This document shows positions 1 through 64,000 of a stretch of 64,000 nucleotides of DNA, in pieces. The stretch lies in contig NC_031773.1 of assembly GCF_001522545.3 (NCBI RefSeq), positions 37,971,466 through 38,035,465 on the forward strand, in the 5' to 3' direction. How positions within the stretch are numbered: the stretch's first letter is position 1; every line of letters begins with the position of its first letter. This stretch comes from Parus major (taxonomy: Eukaryota; Chordata; Aves; Passeriformes; Paridae). Made by a program: the position numbers and the translations under genes. The notes beneath the pieces were generated by a model. It ran no database searches, was not told the origin of the DNA, and saw only the letters and a list, made by a program, of their open reading frames with translations.

Positions 1-1040
1 CCTGAAGTCCTTCAGAGACTAAAATTTAATTTCAGTTAATTGGCACTCAAGCTTACATTTACATGAGATATTTTCAGCTGTGAACAGTTTAAACCTAAAT
101 CCATCACATATGCAGAGCTCAAGAAATTAATTGAGATAGGGGCAAACCAGGTTCCTCGTAGAAACTAGTGCTCAGGCTTCATTGTTCAGCTAAAATTTCA
201 CTAGGGTGAGGAAGGAACTATATGAAAAATCCATGCATATTGAACTATTTTTATAGGAGTTACCCTATTAAGATGCAAAGTTAGTTTTTACAGCTCACTC
301 TTGTTAATTATTTTGTATTATAAAATGGAACAAAGAACTAATAAATTGCAAGATTTACACTTCCTCAACAGGATTGTGCTCAGGATCATTTTCAAGCCTG
401 ACTATCTTTTTGGTTTTGTTTTTAATGTCATAAAAGACTAATGTAACTAAAGCTGGATGGATATATTATCTATGAGGGAAAATATAGACCCCTTATGTCT
501 CATTCTTGTGAGATTTTGAAGAGAAAAGGAATGTCATCAGTAAAGACAGCAAAGTCCTGTAAGTGTGCATATATTAGAAAAAAATGTAAAATGTAGCTAA
601 TTGACAATTCTAACTAAATTATCCAATACTATTTGTAGACTGATACTAGGGTGTGACTTATACAAGTGTTCTAAAAAACCATTTGATGTAATTTAAAAAA
701 AATTAGCTCTCAAATTCATAGCATATTTAATTGTCCTATTCTGAAAAATTAAGAAAATACTCTCTAAAATTCTAAACACAGTTTTAGATGGGAGATAGAA
801 TATGTCTCTGGAATGTAGTCTTTTCTTTTGTGAAAAATATTCACAATATATGTACCTCTTTCTGCTTAACCTAGCAAAACTGTCTGGAGAATATATTCTT
901 TAAGAAGAACTCTAAAATACGTAAATCATAATTCAATCATTGAGATACTGTCACAATATTATATTCCACAACACATATTGATGCACCCAATTACATTATT
1001 ATTAACTTTCAGTTTAAAAAAATCATGTGAAAGATCATAC
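1..1040 (-). other. Intron, incomplete at the window edge
   Basis: AT-rich intronic sequence downstream of the KESEEGSWAQ exon. I find no exon, no recognisable repeat family and no RNA gene. Confidence 0.7.
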
Positions 1041-62793
<61,753 letters not shown>

Positions 62794-64000
62794 CTGCAAA
62801 AGAAAGAAAATAAGTGCTAAATATATATAAGAAACCAGAAAAATACTGAGCATGCAATTTTTTATATCTATTAACAGTTCAATCTTATGTTGGCCATTTG
62901 TAATATTTGCAGAATTAGGTCATTATATGCAGAGAGGTTTAAAACCCATACATACTAATGATATCTTAAGGCCATTAAGGATACGGAGGAACAAATGACA
63001 TGACAGTCAACACTGTCTTGTCTTCTGTCCTGATTTTGTGGTAGGACAATTTTTTTTAATCTTGAAAGATGAAACAGTAGTTAGCCATTGATTTTTTTTG
63101 ACACTGTGAGAACAAGACTTACTCTTCTATAGAATTCAATGAATGCCAAACTTGTGCTAGAGGAAAACAGTACCAAGAGGCTATGAATCAAACCCAAGTG
63201 ATGTAAAACAAAGTGCTACTTTTCTGTCAGCCTCCCATCTGTTAGTAACAGCAACATACTTTTTACATGTGTTTTGTTAAGAAAAGCATGTACCTTAACA
63301 CCATCTACTATCCATTGACAGTTTTAGCACATATACAAGTAGGTTTCATTGTATTTAACATATTGGTTATTTATTGGTAATGCTACTAAAATTCTCATGC
63401 AGCTATTGGAACATAAGCTGCTTTCTCTCTGACTTTGTGTCTTATGCTCAGGCAATACACAGCATAGAAAGATTTTGGTCCTAATCATTTTTTTACATTG
63501 TGTAATATGATAAAATGGAAGATCTGGCTAATTTGAACAATTTATTTTGTTAAATTGCACAGTTAGATAGCTCTGTATTGTTCTGCTTTTATGGGCACAT
63601 ACAGTAAATTATTTACCTGATGAATAACATTATGAATTAAACACAGTAGAACACTGGTAGGATGCAGAGATGCCATTTTTGGAAAGCTGGTGTAAGTTTA
63701 AAAGCTTCGGTCACCAAATTTTGGCTGTGTAGATCCTGAGTCAGAAAGACCCTAAAGGACCTGTCCTAGAATACAAAAGCATGGGGTAGGAGCAAGAATT
63801 TTAGGTAAACTACCTGGTTAGTGTGTGCAGCAGCCAAGATTTTGTGGAACATTTATTAAATTAAATTAAATTTATCTTAGCTGTAATTGGCTTCAAGATT
63901 AATTTACTTTGATGTGAATAATTTAACTTTCATTTGAAACCTTTTTTTTAAAATGTGTTTAAGTTATATTTAAGTGCTTATTGTAAAGACCATTTGAATC
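62794..64000 (-). other. Intron upstream of the first visible exon, incomplete
   Basis: AT-rich. No trace of the preceding liprin-alpha exon, no repeat family recognised. Confidence 0.7.

Noticed and set aside
1..1040. Search for the next PPFIA2 exons (CPVFLQ, TLAYGDMNHEW)
   Set aside because: No matching codons on the minus strand in this stretch; they must lie beyond the window.

Overview
This is an AT-rich stretch of vertebrate nuclear DNA, most likely from a bird. It contains the middle of one large split gene on the minus strand, PPFIA2 (liprin-alpha-2), a presynaptic active-zone scaffold. Identity rests on the exon translations: 19 exons with canonical AG/GT borders, compatible phases and uninterrupted frames join into 791 codons. 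These run from the N-terminal coiled coils through the acidic/Ser-rich middle to SAM1 and the SAM1-SAM2 linker. Residues I recall as typical of liprin-alpha-2 rather than alpha-1 (the PSGNVWVTHEEMENLAAPAKT and KESEEGSWAQ linker exons, the PSDLRKHRRK exon) support the paralogue call. The bird assignment comes from CR1 LINE 3' ends with ATTCTATG-type tails, the absence of any mammalian SINE or L1, and two LTR-like segments of a type I associate with passerine endogenous retroviruses. The passerine part is weak inference.

Layout, read in gene direction from high to low coordinates: 62793-62677 is the first exon seen (coiled coil). An 8 kb intron follows, then three coiled-coil exons at 54.6-51.7 kb and an 8.6 kb intron. 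This intron contains the most interesting signals: an in-frame 87-nt cassette exon I do not recognise from canonical liprin-alpha (43084-42998) and a weaker 30-nt microexon candidate (51637-51608). Both would insert at the same point of the coiled coil. Exons at 42.6-38.9 kb finish the first coiled coil; 36.5-29.2 kb encode the basic/acidic middle, the second coiled coil and the Ser/Pro-rich and Lys-rich linkers; a short linker exon lies at 25.0 kb. A 16.4 kb intron separates it from the two SAM1 exons (8.5 and 4.7 kb). Two small cassette-type linker exons (2.5 and 1.07 kb) are the last ones visible. The start codon, the first ~200 residues, SAM2, SAM3 and the stop codon lie outside the window.

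Everything else is intronic: sparse old CR1 pieces, simple repeats, a few GC-richer segments of unknown origin, and candidate regulatory motifs, including three RFX X-box-like sites. No second protein-coding gene, no rRNA or tRNA gene, no CRISPR and no prokaryotic feature was found. The many open frames of 60-170 codons in the introns have no recognisable homology and are treated as chance.
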